Source: Bremia lactucae
Taxonomy: Eukaryota; Oomycota; Peronosporomycetes; Peronosporales; Peronosporaceae
NCBI RefSeq assembly: GCF_004359215.1
Contig: NC_090610.1
Location: 10,837,474 to 10,901,473, forward strand
Reading direction: 5' to 3'
Length of the DNA: 64,000 bases
In this document: piece by piece, positions 52,260 to 62,887 of the stretch
How positions within the stretch are numbered: the stretch's first letter is position 1
Layout of the letters: each line of letters starts with the position of its first letter
Notes under the pieces: generated by a model
Databases searched by the model: none
What the model was told of the DNA's origin: nothing
What the model saw: the letters and a program-made list of their open reading frames with translations, nothing else
Position numbers and translations under genes: made by a program

Positions 52260-52649
52260 TGTGACAGGATCACACAGCAACTCACAGAAGAAGTTCTACA
52301 CTGTTAAATATTGAGATCTTTTAGCAGTCTATCTACAATAATAAATCAGGCTACTAAATGCTACTAAATTAATACTGCTAAATATTAAAACTCCGTACTT
52401 GAGATGCCGACACGTGTCATTCGTAATTATCTGAGTCATAACGATAACCCAGCTAAATTCCCTGATGTATTGATACACATCCCGACTATAAGAGATAGTT
52501 TATTCTAGTATTGATTTGTTAATTCAATTACAGACCTTAGTGAAGGAGCAATTGCAGCTGGAATAGTGAATTTTAGTTTTTATAAAATGTATTTTAAAAA
52601 AACATATCCTTAATGTGTCAATACACCAGTCACATGTCACCCCGTTACA
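52260..52649 (-). mobile_element. LTR-B (390 bp), 3' LTR of the family B element
   Basis: Plus-strand TGTGACAGGATCACACAGC...GTCACCCCGTTACA. In element orientation it begins TGTAACGGGGTGACATG and is preceded by a polypurine-like TTTGGGGGTAGGAGCG (52650-52665, minus strand). The family B pol lies directly upstream in that orientation. Confidence 0.8.
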
Positions 52650-52705
52650 CGCTCCTACCCCCAAATAGGAAACACTGCTTGCTAGAAGAGGGAACTTGAA
52701 GGAAA

Positions 52706-54481
52706 GTGACACAACGAGTCAGCCGCGCAGACACCCAGATACGCAGAACCACCGCAGCGACCACAAAGACGACCGACCCCAAGACGCCCCCAGGGTACTC
52801 GCAGACCACGACGCCATCGACTGATACAGTCACCACAACGACAGACGTCACGACGCCTAACGGGCACGCCGGAGATACATCACTTGAGTTGTCAAACACC
52901 GTGCGTGATGACCCACCGGATACTACGAAATCATCTCCACAAGAAGCAGCTCACCAGGACGCAAACAAATCTGACGCGAAAGATCATGAGCGAAACAACC
53001 TGCTCGGCAAGCATCGTCGCAGAGCTTCACGCAACGCGCTGCTTAAACATTTTTCGAATAAGATTCCACGTGTTGTGTCGGCTCTGCGAACTACCGCGCG
53101 ACGCCGCAAGCGGCATGAGCGTGAACAAGGACTGCAGTGCTCGCGAGTCCGACACACCAACGGCATCCCCGATATTCGCCAACGTTTATCATGCCCCACT
53201 TAAGACGATCACTGCCGACACGCCTTCTCCAGAATCGAAACCACCTTGTGCGAGTGTACCACGTGACGACGTCTCCATGAGACCCACAAGTTTGAGCCAT
53301 ACCGGCGAACACTCACCTCCACTGTGTCCATCGGACCCCCAAGGAGACCACAAGCGTCGTCGTGACACTTGCGTCCCGCGGTCAAGGGATCATCTGCTTG
53401 CAGTGAAGGTGTGGAATACCTCTAACGATGTCGAGAGCGAGAAAGACCTGTCGACGAATGCTCGCTCGTCCTTGATGCCGACACTGACGTCGGCCGACAG
53501 GCTTACAAAGACCAATTCCGCCAGTAGCTCACCACCATGTAATATCCCATCCCCGAATTCTTCAACTCGCCGCATCGGCTCGACTGGTTGGCGCTTCGAC
53601 GTCTTCGATTTCACAAGGCCAAGGCGGTTTCTGGTCGGCGGTGGGATGTCTATCGTCGTATCGACCGAGACAGTCCCACCCCGACGCTTATTCTCCAAGA
53701 CGTCATTATAAAAATTCAGAAGGGGAGGCCACCCTACGACATCGACCCGAAGAGCCTTCTAGGCCCAGTTAGCGCGGACCAATCGAGTGGCAACGCCAAT
53801 AAGCGTTCACGAGGTCCGTGCAGTCCTCCACGAGGTGGTCCTCCGGTTCCCACGTATTATGGGCCTTCGGGTAGCCACACCACTTTACCCAGAACTTCTG
53901 CCGTCCCGCCTTACGGCCATGTCCGATTAAATTTTCCACATGGAAGTATCGCTCCCCGTCGTGACCCAACAAGGATTAAGGAGTGCCACCATGATTTATC
54001 GCGTTCGTCTGGGGAGTTACGACCCCTTCAGAACTCATTGGCTTTCTACCAGGATCGGTTGGCGATACGTCGAGACGACCTATCTCCCTTGAGGGATCGT
54101 GTCCGCCTCCTCGCCCGGGACCATGATCATGCGGATGATCGTCGTTTGAAACATTGTGAAGAATCACAGAGCCGTCAACGGCATCGCTTGGAACAGTTTG
54201 CGACTCAGCTCGACGACAGGATCGGGTGTTTGACTGCGACGACGAACAAGGACTTGATTGGCCATCAGCGTTGGCTGGCTTCGTTGTTTGATCGGGTGGA
54301 GATCCTTGAGCGCCACCTTGCGAGCTCAACGCAGGCTCCGGCACCTCCTTCGCGCCAGTCTCCGTACCCATGGGTCATCAATCGTTCCCTTCGGGGCCAC
54401 TTAAGAATCCTACATGGACGACCGGTCATCCAACAAGTGAGGTGTCTGCTGCGCTCTCGGGTGATGACCTTCGTTAGATGA
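52706..54481 (+). pseudogene. Antisense reading frame of family B, positional analogue of the family A antisense ORF
   Basis: Plus-strand frames 52706-53203 and 53588-54481 (same frame) and 52884-53711 (another frame) fill the ~1.1 kb between chromodomain and 3' LTR and run over the chromodomain and the integrase-chromodomain linker. Content: Thr/Asp-rich start, basic middle (KHRRRASRNALLKHF), a Trp-Leu/Arg-rich patch (LDWLALRRLRFHKAKAVSGR) and a charged helix-like tail (RLLARDHDHADDRRLKHCEE; QRWLASLFDRVEILERHLAS). Sequence similarity to the family A ORF is at best weak. Overlap with sense codons may cause part of the openness. Confidence 0.4.
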
Positions 54482-54640
54482 TGGGACAACTGTGGCGTCT
54501 GTTTGAGACCGCTCCGCCGGATCAAGGTAAGCCTTGAGCATGCTAACATAGATTGCCAGGTGCGTTGGCATATCCAATGGCAAATTCAAGGTGTAGGCAT
54601 TGCCGCGCACATCAATGACCGTAAACTGGTCCACGAAACG
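53769..54640 (-). pseudogene. Family B integrase C-terminus, linker and chromodomain
   Basis: The minus strand reads FTVIDVRGNAYTLNLPLDMP and YVSMLKAYLDPAERS (the segment after the integrase core in chromoviruses), a Ser/Pro-rich linker with breaks and the chromodomain YFHVENLIGHGRKAGRQKFW to WVKWCGYPKAHNTWEPE. It differs enough from family A to be a separate family. Confidence 0.78.
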
Positions 54641-55560
54641 CGAACGAAGCTTCGTACTCCGACAGCTGATACCGCGTGCATAGGTTGGTTTTTAGCATTA
54701 AGTAGTGCCAAATCACCAATCTTAAACACTTGTGTATTCCGACGACCATGACTGTCACTTTTTCCTTTTGAAGGTCTTGAGCAGCAGCCATGGCGCCCTG
54801 ACACGTAGCCTAATGGCTTCCTTAGTTTCAATAAACGTCAGCAAATTGCGTTTGACCGATGGTCGAACCCAATTCAGGCCTCTCAGGTCATCGGCGAAAG
54901 CCTCTCAGGTCATCGGCGACAGCCTCTCCTTCATCCACATTAGAAGCCATTGGCAACGATAGGAGAGTACGCGGATGCCGCAACCCATCTACATAGAACG
55001 CGGAAAACCCTGTCGACTAATGCACCGCATAATTTATTGCAAATGCCACTTGCGCTAACTGCGCACTCCATTTAAGATGGCTCATCCACGCAAACATTGT
55101 GAAGCACATCTTTCAAAACTCGATTGACCCGTTCGGTCTGACCATCCGTCTGCGGATAATTCACCGTCGACATATCCAGTCGAGTTCCCATTAGTCGAAA
55201 AAGATGATGCCAGAAGGCGGACACAAACCGAGGATCTCGATCACTCACGAAAGACTCCGGAAGTCCGTTGTATCGGAACACATTGTCGATGTGCAGCTGT
55301 GCCGCCTGCGGTGCCACACTGCTTCAGCGAACCGCTACTAGTCGCACCATCTTGCTGAGGCGACACACAAATACCATAACGTCCGTATGGCCACGCCTAT
55401 CCGCCGGAAGTTCGAAAATGAAGTCCATGCTTACTAAGCGCCAGCCGTCCACTGGGGCCGGCAAACTTTGTTGCGGCGCTGCTGAAGACGGCAGAGGCTT
55501 CACTCGTTGACAAGTCTCGCACGTCTTGACATACGACCGGACCAACTTGTACATGTGGGG
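54586..55560 (-). pseudogene. Family B integrase catalytic core
   Basis: Zinc-domain end VKTCETCQRVKPLPS, first catalytic Asp in LVSMDFIFELPADRRG, then FVSDRDPRFVSAFWHHLFRL and YPQTDGQTERVNRVL; the D-35-E spacing is intact. The core is split over at least two frames and the region toward 54600 contains stops and a 22-bp tandem duplication (about 54878-54921). Confidence 0.8.
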
Positions 55561-56155
55561 TCACCAAAGTCACGTGCCATAGACGTGTACGTGTCTTTTC
55601 GTGCAAATGTCCACTATTCGGCGTATCATGTGCCTCATAGAAGATTCAGTGACGTAAGTCTTTGTCGTTAGTGACGACCACGCGTGTTTCATCCTTCGGA
55701 TTCACACTGTACAACAGGAGTCCATCGGACAGACTATACCGATGGATTTGTGCCTGCGCTTCGTCAGCTTGACGGCTTCCGAAAAGGCACTCAACGATTC
55801 TACAACCCCTTGAAAATCCAGGTCTTAAACATACGCCTTGCGTATAATCTCGAACACTGATGATTCAAGGTGCACAAAGTGTGCCAGTTCGTGATCAGGA
55901 CGTCTCGACAGGGCGTCCGCTAGCACATTCTGCTTTCCTAACTTGTAAGCCACCGTAAAGTTGTATTCCGCCAAGAATGACAACCATCGCGCATGCGCTG
56001 TAACAAATGGGGCGCCTGAGTCGCCGTCCTCAACGAGGCATGGTCTGTATAGACGTCAAAGGGTTTGCTGCCCAGCAGGTGAACCCGAAACTTGACAAGG
56101 GCGTACTTCATTGCTAGAAGTTCCTTGTCGTGCAGTGGATAATTCTTCTCAGCGG
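55561..56155 (-). pseudogene. Family B RNase H and connection to integrase
   Basis: The minus strand reads EKNYPLHDKELLAMKYALVK, LLGSKPFDVYTDHASLRTA and KLGKQNVLADALSRRPDHEL, ordered as in Gypsy RNase H, with a frameshift near 56000. The whole RT is missing upstream: the sequence jumps from linker to RNase H at about 56155. Confidence 0.75.
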
Positions 56156-56949
56156 CTCCAAGCTGCCGCGAGCGCGTCGCCCAGCGACTGCGTCTTCCTG
56201 GGTGGAGACTGACCCAGGCTCACCACCCTTCACGCTTCGTCCAACGACTACGATTTTCTGTGAAGGAATGAACCTGTCTCTTTCACGTGCGCGTCGCTCA
56301 ACAACTTCGGCTTCCTGAACGGTAGTGGCCACAGCATTTTTGCTTGCGAACCCCCCCCCCCACGGTTACGTCTTCCGGAGAAGGAAGAAACGCTTCTCCT
56401 TTACTAACCTGTCGCCGAGCGACATCGCCTTCTTATGTAATAGTGACCGCAGCACTATTCTGTGCGTAACCGCGCACAGTTGCGAATTCCGATGAAATAC
56501 GAAACAATTTGCGCGTCGCACAGCGACAGCGACTTCCCTGAGCAGTAGTGGCCGCAGAACTACCGCTTGCGGAACCTTCCTCGATCGCAACTTCTTTTGT
56601 GGAGGCTGACCCAGCCTCAACACCTACTAAGGCCCCAGTCGATACTCGACGGCCTTCTGCATGCACCACCTCCATCGAACCAGCAAAGAGGCGTTTCAGG
56701 CGTGGAATGCGATGTTCGTGAACAAATCCATTGCGTGACGAGGAGTGGACATTACCCACAAAGGATGAGATCATACCGATCGTCCATATCCAAGACAATG
56801 AACGGCTCTTCAGAGTCAAGTTCATCAAATTTGATTATAAAGGGTAACAAAACCTTACGAGTCGATACGGTCGGTCCTGTCGCTAGGCGAACGAACACCT
56901 TGCTGCTGCTCTTCGAATCTTCAATTGCCTTGGCGTACAACGCTGGCAT
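56156..56949 (-). pseudogene. Family B protease C-terminus and repeat-rich PR-RT linker
   Basis: Protease residues VRLATGPTVSTRKVLLPF and EPFIVLDMDDRYDLI at 56949-56752 (the catalytic Asp lies beyond the breakpoint and is lost). A linker follows whose DNA contains about four degenerate repeats of ~130 bp (for example GCAGTAGTGGCCGCAGAACTA). At 56950 it abuts the antisense region of a family A element. Confidence 0.65.
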
Positions 56950-56954
56950 AAGCG

Positions 56955-57778
56955 AGACTTGATCTTGCTTATCGTTGCCACTATACCATCAATGCTTAAA
57001 AAAGCATCGAGATATAAATCTTCTTCAGCGCGAAAGTTCTTCGCGCTGGGATTAAGGCTATGTAGTTTTGTCGCAATAAATCAAGAGTATTCACTGGAGC
57101 GTAGACAATAAAATGTCTCGTGTTGCCCCTGAGAGAAAACCGTGGCTTTTGCCCGAACGGCTAGTTAGTAGTCCAAACAAGCTACTAACTAGCCGTTCGG
57201 GCAAAAGCCACGCTTTCTTCTCAGGGGCAACACGAGACATTTTATTGTCTATGCTCCCCTGAGTGGTACTCACTAAAGCAGAGGTACCACAAGAACTTTT
57301 ATTACGATGGCTTACGCCATCGTCATCACCACGCACAGAAATATGTGCGGGTGACGGCACGGGAGACGGCGATGAGGAACATCCTCATCGTCGGAACCAA
57401 ACATGCTGTAGCGAACGCTATTAGCACGACTCTACGATTGAGCACTCTAATTCGAAGGCTCATAGTTAGTCGCCTGACGACGTTCAGCGACTGTTCCACT
57501 CTCCCAGAGTTGGCCTTCTCGACTGACTCTCATTCATAGTCGACCGACAAAGAGGGGTCGCATTCGCGTGGTAACTCACCACGCGCACCCGCAACCTTAA
57601 GTGTTGCGGGAGAAAACGATACTTCGGCGGACGAATTGTGTGCAGCAAGAGACAATGATGCGACGCCCGCGGCTGCATGTACAGCAACCGAAGGCTCCTC
57701 CCTATTCGCTGACCGCATTGACCCGTTAACCATGCGATAGAATTGAAAATGATGGTTCTGACCAATCGTCGTTTTCAC
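56955..57778 (-). pseudogene. Antisense ORF of family A, broken copy with a large palindrome
   Basis: Frames 57778-57530 (VHAAAGVASLSLAAHNSSAE ... SLSVDYE) and 57360-57091 (ISVRGDDDGVSHRNKSSCGT; RVAPEKKAWLLPERLVSSL) match the N-terminal half of the 309-aa ORF at 39352-40281. A 76-bp inverted duplication (57096-57257) truncates it. The orientation relative to the 3' LTR at 57833 is the same as in the 40-kb copy. Confidence 0.65.
57096..57257. repeat. Large imperfect palindrome, 76-bp arms, 10-nt loop
   Basis: Left arm 57096-57171 (GGAGCGTAGACAATAAAATG...) and right arm 57182-57257 (...ATTTTATTGTCTATGCTCC) are complementary except for a few positions. The homologous region at 59930-60035 has only one arm. 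Confidence 0.9.
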
Positions 57779-57832
57779 TTAAGTGGTTTTATAGTGACCA
57801 CTATATTCAGTGACAGTCAGAGTGAGGGGGGG

Positions 57833-58232
57833 TGTAACGGGGTGTATCGTTACATGAAATTAACACTTGAAGGTTGTTAATTCATATATAATCTTAAAGG
57901 TAGATAATATTTGGAAAATATTACTTTACGTAGTAATACTCGGTAAGCTTTTTATTGCTATATATAGGTCATTATATCTACTTGCTCTGCGGTCCAGTCA
58001 GCACTGGACGCGCGCAAAGAGAGAGACATATAAGACTTTATTACATGTTTTGTATTAGTGTATAATTATGCTAGTAAAAAGTAAATAGAAACAGAAGAAC
58101 TTAGTTATATTAAATACAGTTTACCTTTAACTCTCTTTATAGCAAGTGTTTCAAAGAGAGTCTTCCTCTGCACGTACTAGTGTACGTGAAGTGACGTGAG
58201 GCTGTGGTACAAGTCGGCAGTGCCCCGTTACA
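57833..58232 (+). mobile_element. LTR-A, 3' LTR (400 bp)
   Basis: TGTAACGGGGTGTATCGTTA...GGCAGTGCCCCGTTACA directly after a purine tract GTGAGGGGGG. One hairpin is deleted near the 3' end. Confidence 0.88.
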
Positions 58233-58371
58233 TCAAACCTCTTGATCTCCAAGCCCTCATGCCCTTCTAAGGTTTGCGCTGTGATCTGTACGAGCTAGGA
58301 GCCTTCTGAGGGCATATGTTCTTGGCACTAGTCGCTGCTTGATTCTAATCGGCAATCCCATGAAGCAGAAC

Positions 58372-58881
58372 TGTAACGGGGCACTGCCTACTTGTGCTGC
58401 TTCAGTACATGTAGCGGATCTACCTCGCTCCTAAAGTCAGAGGAAGACTTTAGACTCAGAGAGTATCTTAGCTCTAAAGAACTAATGGGTGTTACAACTC
58501 AGGGAGTCGTACAAGCTATTAAAGCTTATTGAGTCCTAGTTCAAGGGATTCAAGGGTTCGTAGAACCAAGTGGCAACTAGTGCTTAAAAGTATATACATT
58601 GGAAAGGCTTCTATCTCTTACAGATCAATGCGCAAGCCTTACAAAGGCACTTATCGTTTTAAGATCAAAAGGGGAACTGCTATCTATTTAAGTATACCTT
58701 AACCTAGCTAACTTAAAATAGATTTCGGGCGCCAGATATATATCTGGCGGCGACCACACTTTTTACCCATAATGAATGGGATTTAAGTAATTAACAATTT
58801 AGAATGGGATAAAAGGGTATTTTACCCCATAAGAAAATGTACCACAACAACGGTTCTCCAACCGATGTGTGCCCCATAACA
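58372..58881 (-). mobile_element. LTR-like sequence of a fourth type (about 510 bp), tentative
   Basis: Begins TGTAACGGGGCACTGCC and ends GTGCCCCATAACA, with the terminal inverted bases typical of these LTRs, but the interior is unlike LTR-A, B or C. It contains GGCGCCAGATATATATCTGGCG (palindromic, 58728-58749). No internal region or target-site duplication is attached. Confidence 0.45.
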
Positions 58882-59256
58882 GTACAAGTCCACTTTGCAC
58901 AGCTTCAGTGCAACGTGAGCTTCGGGTAACCAGACGTGAATAGGTAACATGGGAACTTTAACAGCAAATGTTAAAAAAGGCTAAAAAATATAATAAAAAA
59001 CTCGTGTCGAGACATTCTACGAGAGGCCCTTTATCGCCTGTTGACCGGATCGACGATCCGTTTCGAAGAGGCTTGGTTTTGTGCTCCAAAAAGGGCTGTT
59101 AAAAATCGGAACTTTGACACACGATAACTTTGCAACGAAGAAGTTTTAGCTGGAGCCGTTTGTACCATCGAATCAGGCGTATAGTTTGAAGAATAGCGTC
59201 GAATAGAAGTTGGACGACAAGCTTAAGGAAGATGACAAGGACACGGTGTTGACGGC
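58882..59256. other. Unassigned 375-bp stretch
   Basis: No homology recognised, apart from a short LTR-A-like hairpin remnant at its left end (GTACAAGTCCACTTTGCACAGCTTCAGTGCAA). Confidence 0.3.
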
Positions 59257-59261
59257 AAGTG

Positions 59262-59447
59262 GTGCCACACGTCACTTCACGTACACTAGTACGTGCAGAG
59301 GAAGAATCTCTTCGAAACACTTGCAATAAAGAGGGTTAAAGGTAAACTGTATTTAATATAATTAAGTTCTTCTGTTTCTATCTATTTTTTACTAGCATAA
59401 TTATACACTAATACAAAACATGTAATAAAGTCTTATATGTCTCTCTC
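59262..59447 (-). mobile_element. LTR-A fragment, minus orientation
   Basis: Matches the reverse complement of the 3' half of LTR-A (AGTACGTGCAGAGGAAGAAT ... CAAAACATGTAATAAAGTC). The U3-side half is missing and it joins the antisense-ORF region directly. It is the remnant 3' LTR of the minus-strand element that fills the rest of the window. Confidence 0.75.
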
Positions 59448-59462
59448 TTTCCAACCTATCGC

Positions 59463-61181
59463 ATGGTAACGGGTCAATGCGGTCAGCGAATAGTAGGAAA
59501 CCTTCGGCTACTGTACATGCAGCCGCGGGCGTCGCATCATTGTCTCTTGCTGCATACAATTCGTCCGCCGAAGTATCGTTTTCTCCCGCAACACTTAAGG
59601 TTGCGGGTGCGCGTGGTGAGTCACCACGCGAATACGAAACCTCTTTGTCGGTCGACTATGAATGAGAGTCAGTCGAGATGGCCGACTCTGGGAGAGTGGA
59701 ACAGTCGCCTGGACGTCACCAGGCGACTAACTATGAGCCTTTGAATTAGAGGGCTCAATCGTAGAGTCGTGCTAATAGCGTTCGCTACAGCATGTTTGGT
59801 TCCGACGATGAGGATGTTCCTCATCGCCGTCTCCCGTGCCGTCACCCGCACATATTTCTGTGCGTGGTGATGACGATGGCGTAAGCCATCGTAATAAAAG
59901 TTCTTGTGGTACCTCTGCTTTAGTGAGTACCACTCAGGGGAGCGTAGACAATAAAATGTCTCGTGTTGCCCCTGAGAAAAAAGCGTGGCTTTTGCCCGAC
60001 GGCTAGTTAGTAGCTTGTTTGGAGAGACCACCCTCACAGTGAATACCCTTGATTTATTGCGACAAAACTACATAGCCTTGATCCCAGCGCGAAGAGCTTT
60101 CGCGCTGAAGAAGATTTATATCTCGATTCTTTTTTAAGCATTTATGGTATAGTGGCAACGTTAAGCAAGATAAACTCTCGCTTATGCAAGCCTGGAGCGC
60201 TTTCATTTGCAATGTCAAATACATTGGACGTGAAGCCTGGCTTCAAAGACTTAACTCGATTCGCGTTAAGTTCCAGAAACGAACTCCAACCGGGGCAAGT
60301 ATAAATCGCATCAATTGTCACGTGAGAGAGGACTTACTTGCCTCACGTGGAGTGATCCCTGTCCATGTTGTGTTGACACACAAAAAGAGTAAAAGAGGAT
60401 GTGTATTCCCTTTCTTCGCCTGGGGAAGGATTCGCATCTATATCGAGATGCGCGATGCGATTGACGTTTTGCAATCAATATAAATATGCAAGAAGTTCTG
60501 CAAAACTAGCTGCTTTTTTACACGCGCCAGGGGCGCGTGTTTTCCGATGGACCTTCTGATCCATCCGATGGGTCTCGTCATACTGACGGACGAGGCCCTC
60601 AACGTCAACAATTAGCCGGGCCCGAGGCTCCCAGCTGTCATGTGAAGGTGGATAACCGTGCCAGCGAACAATATAACTCGTTCGCTGCCCCTTCACATCA
60701 CGGTGGTTTAGAATACGTTCCACAAGGAAACGTCGACCACTGTGTAAATCCACCACTGGTTGTGGTCGAGGAGGAAAAATTAGATCCGAAATGTGTGTCG
60801 GATCTAGAGTTGAAGATCGACAAACTCGACCGCTACCTCCATGTATTGGAGGAGGGTCTTAAACACGAGCGCGGTAAGCGTAACTCGTTGGAGCAGACGG
60901 TGCAAGCTCACTAGATCGAACGGTTGTTAAAACGTTCGAAGAATGCGTACTTAATGTTGGAGTACAAACGGAAGTATCACGCTCTTCGCGATGAGCTGTC
61001 GTTAGCTCATCGCGTTTTCGAGGATCTTCGGATTCCGCATGAGAATCTCCAGACTCAACATGAGGGTCTAGTTCGTAATCACAAGTTTCTTTTAGGGGTT
61101 CTTAAAAGGAGTGGTCAGAACTTTCCGCGGAAGAAACCGCGTACTGATGGTACGGGCGGAGCCGACCAACGTATAATGTAG
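59463..61181 (+). pseudogene. Antisense ORF of family A, nearly full-length but broken copy
   Basis: Collinear with the whole antisense frame of the 40-kb copy: Ala/Ser-rich start (VHAAAGVASLSLAAYNSSAE), RVAPEKKAWLLPE-type middle, the helical block at 60184-60300 (MQAWSAFICNVKYIGREAWL ...), then reading on past the point where the other copy has TAA, to MRDAIDVLQSI (60483). After a 38-bp insert follow a coiled-coil part (LKIDKLDRYLHVLEEGLKHE; KRKYHALRDELSLAHRVFED) and the basic end RKKPRTDGTGGADQR at about 61130. Stops at 59665, 60483 and 60914 and an early frameshift inactivate it. Pol is on the other strand. Confidence 0.65.
60475..60756 (-). pseudogene. Family A chromodomain (end of pol)
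   Basis: 93-aa minus-strand frame: RRFLVERILNHRDVKGQRTS, YIVRWHGYPPSHDSWEPRAR, then an acidic helix DVEGLVRQYDE. Nearly identical in the conserved core to the chromodomain at 39027-39305. A 38-bp insert replaces the normal end. Confidence 0.85.
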
Positions 61182-62301
61182 GATGCGTTCGCATCCTTCG
61201 TGGCAATTCTATTGTGTACGCATTGCCTCTGCGATGGAGTACACGGAATGGTCCAATGAACTTGGGTAGTGGTTTACTGCTACTCACAATAGTGACTACA
61301 CGCTTAGGTAAGTTTACCATAGAGAGTATTAGTACGTCATTAATTATAAATAAAAGAATATTTGCTCTTCCATGTTTGTCTGCGTTCCGTTTCTGACGGT
61401 CCACTGCGTTAGCAATGGAATCCTGTACGAAACGATTTACTGATTCTCGAGCCAGCAGAAATTCCTCTGCTGACTCGTTTGTTTTGTCGTTTCCAGTGCG
61501 CTTCGTGTGCACTGCCATGAGATCTTTCTCATCTTTAATGTCGATTGCTTCGACATCAACATCACCCGCCTCGTTGGAAACTTTGACGCGTGATGAGCAT
61601 GAGCCAGAATTGGATTTGCTCGTGCGAGTCCATCCCCCCCTTAAACTAGAGGATCCCTCTAATTGGGTGGGTATGCGTGGATGGCGTAAGCCATTCACGA
61701 ACAACGGTGTATGCGTTGTAAGCGCATGCACCGAATTGTTGATGGTGAATTTGACCATCGGTATGACTCGCTCCAATATGGATATAATTGGACGTAACCT
61801 CAAAGTATTTCTTCGAGGATGCGATTTACGCGTTCCGTCTAACCATCTGTCTCTGCATGATCAGAAGTTGACATAGTCAGCCGTGTTCCGAGAGATCGCA
61901 AAACGGACTAGTAAAATTCCGCCGTGAACTGTGGATCTATCCGAGACTAGTTCACGGAGTAAACCATGGAGTTTGAATACCGGGCTAGGCTTCACGGTTG
62001 ACATACCTAGCATGAATGTTCTTGCGCACGAACCGATACTGGTGGGGCCAGAAGAAGTCGCGACTTACTGTGAGATAAGTTTTCTCACGTCCACAATGTC
62101 CACTTGTTGGTGCATCGTGACACTTATACATGATGCGCAAGCGCAAATCATTGTGAGTTGGGCGACGACACGTAAAGTGTCGCCGGCAACGGATTTGTAG
62201 TACAGTAAGCCGTTGCATGTTGTATATCGGTCGGATGACGATCGATACAGAGCCGGTAAATCTTTAAAAGGTGTATTAAATGGATTCATCAGACGATCCA
62301 T
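61102..62301 (-). pseudogene. Family A integrase with deleted catalytic segment
   Basis: Zinc domain LRIMYKCHDAPTSGHCGREK (62160-62090) and ARYVNREA, then a jump that removes the region around the first catalytic Asp, then LLRELVSDR remnants (about 61940), a 233-aa frame 61803-61102 with SIANAVDRQKRNADKHGRAN and the C-terminal FRVLHRRGNAYTIELPRRMR and THPTLYVGRLRPYHQY. A ~100-residue acidic/Ser-rich insert (VEAIDIKDEKDLMAVHTKRT) lies between core and C-terminus. Confidence 0.75.
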
Positions 62302-62316
62302 TAAACGCAGAAGGTC

Positions 62317-62853
62317 TTAATCTTCTGTGTAGATTTTCTTTATGTCATCAATCAAAGTTGATGATGGAACACTCGTAGTGAGTGTTGCAATAGTGGAATT
62401 TTTTATCACTGTTAGAGTGCGCCGCCGACTCGAAAAATCGGGGCGGTGTGATAACGCATCAGCGACGACAGTAATTCGTCCTGGTTTATATTCGACGGAA
62501 AAGTTATACTCCGCGAAGAAGGATAGCCACCTCGCCATTCTTTGCGAAAGGTGTGGGCTGTTTACGGCCGTGCGTAATGACGCATGGTCCGTATATAGGA
62601 TGAACGGTCTATCTCCTAGGAGATAGACCCTAAATTTAGCCAGTGCATATTTCATGGCAAGGCGTTCCTTGCCATGCACTGGGTAATTGCGTTTAGCTGG
62701 TTGCAGCTGATGCAATTGGTAACACACGACGCGCTCTGTGCCGCCTGTGTCATATTGTATAAACGCACAGCCGATTGCAAAATCGCTGGCGTCACAGACC
62801 ACATGAAATGGTCTGTCTTGATCTGCAATCGCCAAGATGGACGATTGCATCAA
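62317..62853 (-). pseudogene. Family A RNase H (intact 178-codon segment)
   Basis: RPFHVVCDASDFAIGCAFIQ, YPVHGKERLAMKYALAKFRV, LYTDHASLRTAVNSPHLSQR and PGRITVVADALSHRPDFSSR, i.e. the catalytic Asp/Glu/Asp positions are present. It is the best preserved RNase H of family A in the window, although RT upstream and integrase downstream are broken. Confidence 0.85.
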
Positions 62854-62887
62854 GCTTTGCTTGATACTCTTTAAGGAGCGCTGACAA

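Noticed and set aside
52645..52899. Val-rich minus-strand ORF resembling a membrane protein (SVVVVTVSVDGVVV)
   Set aside because: Complement of a Thr/Asp codon-rich low-complexity stretch; hydrophobicity is a by-product.
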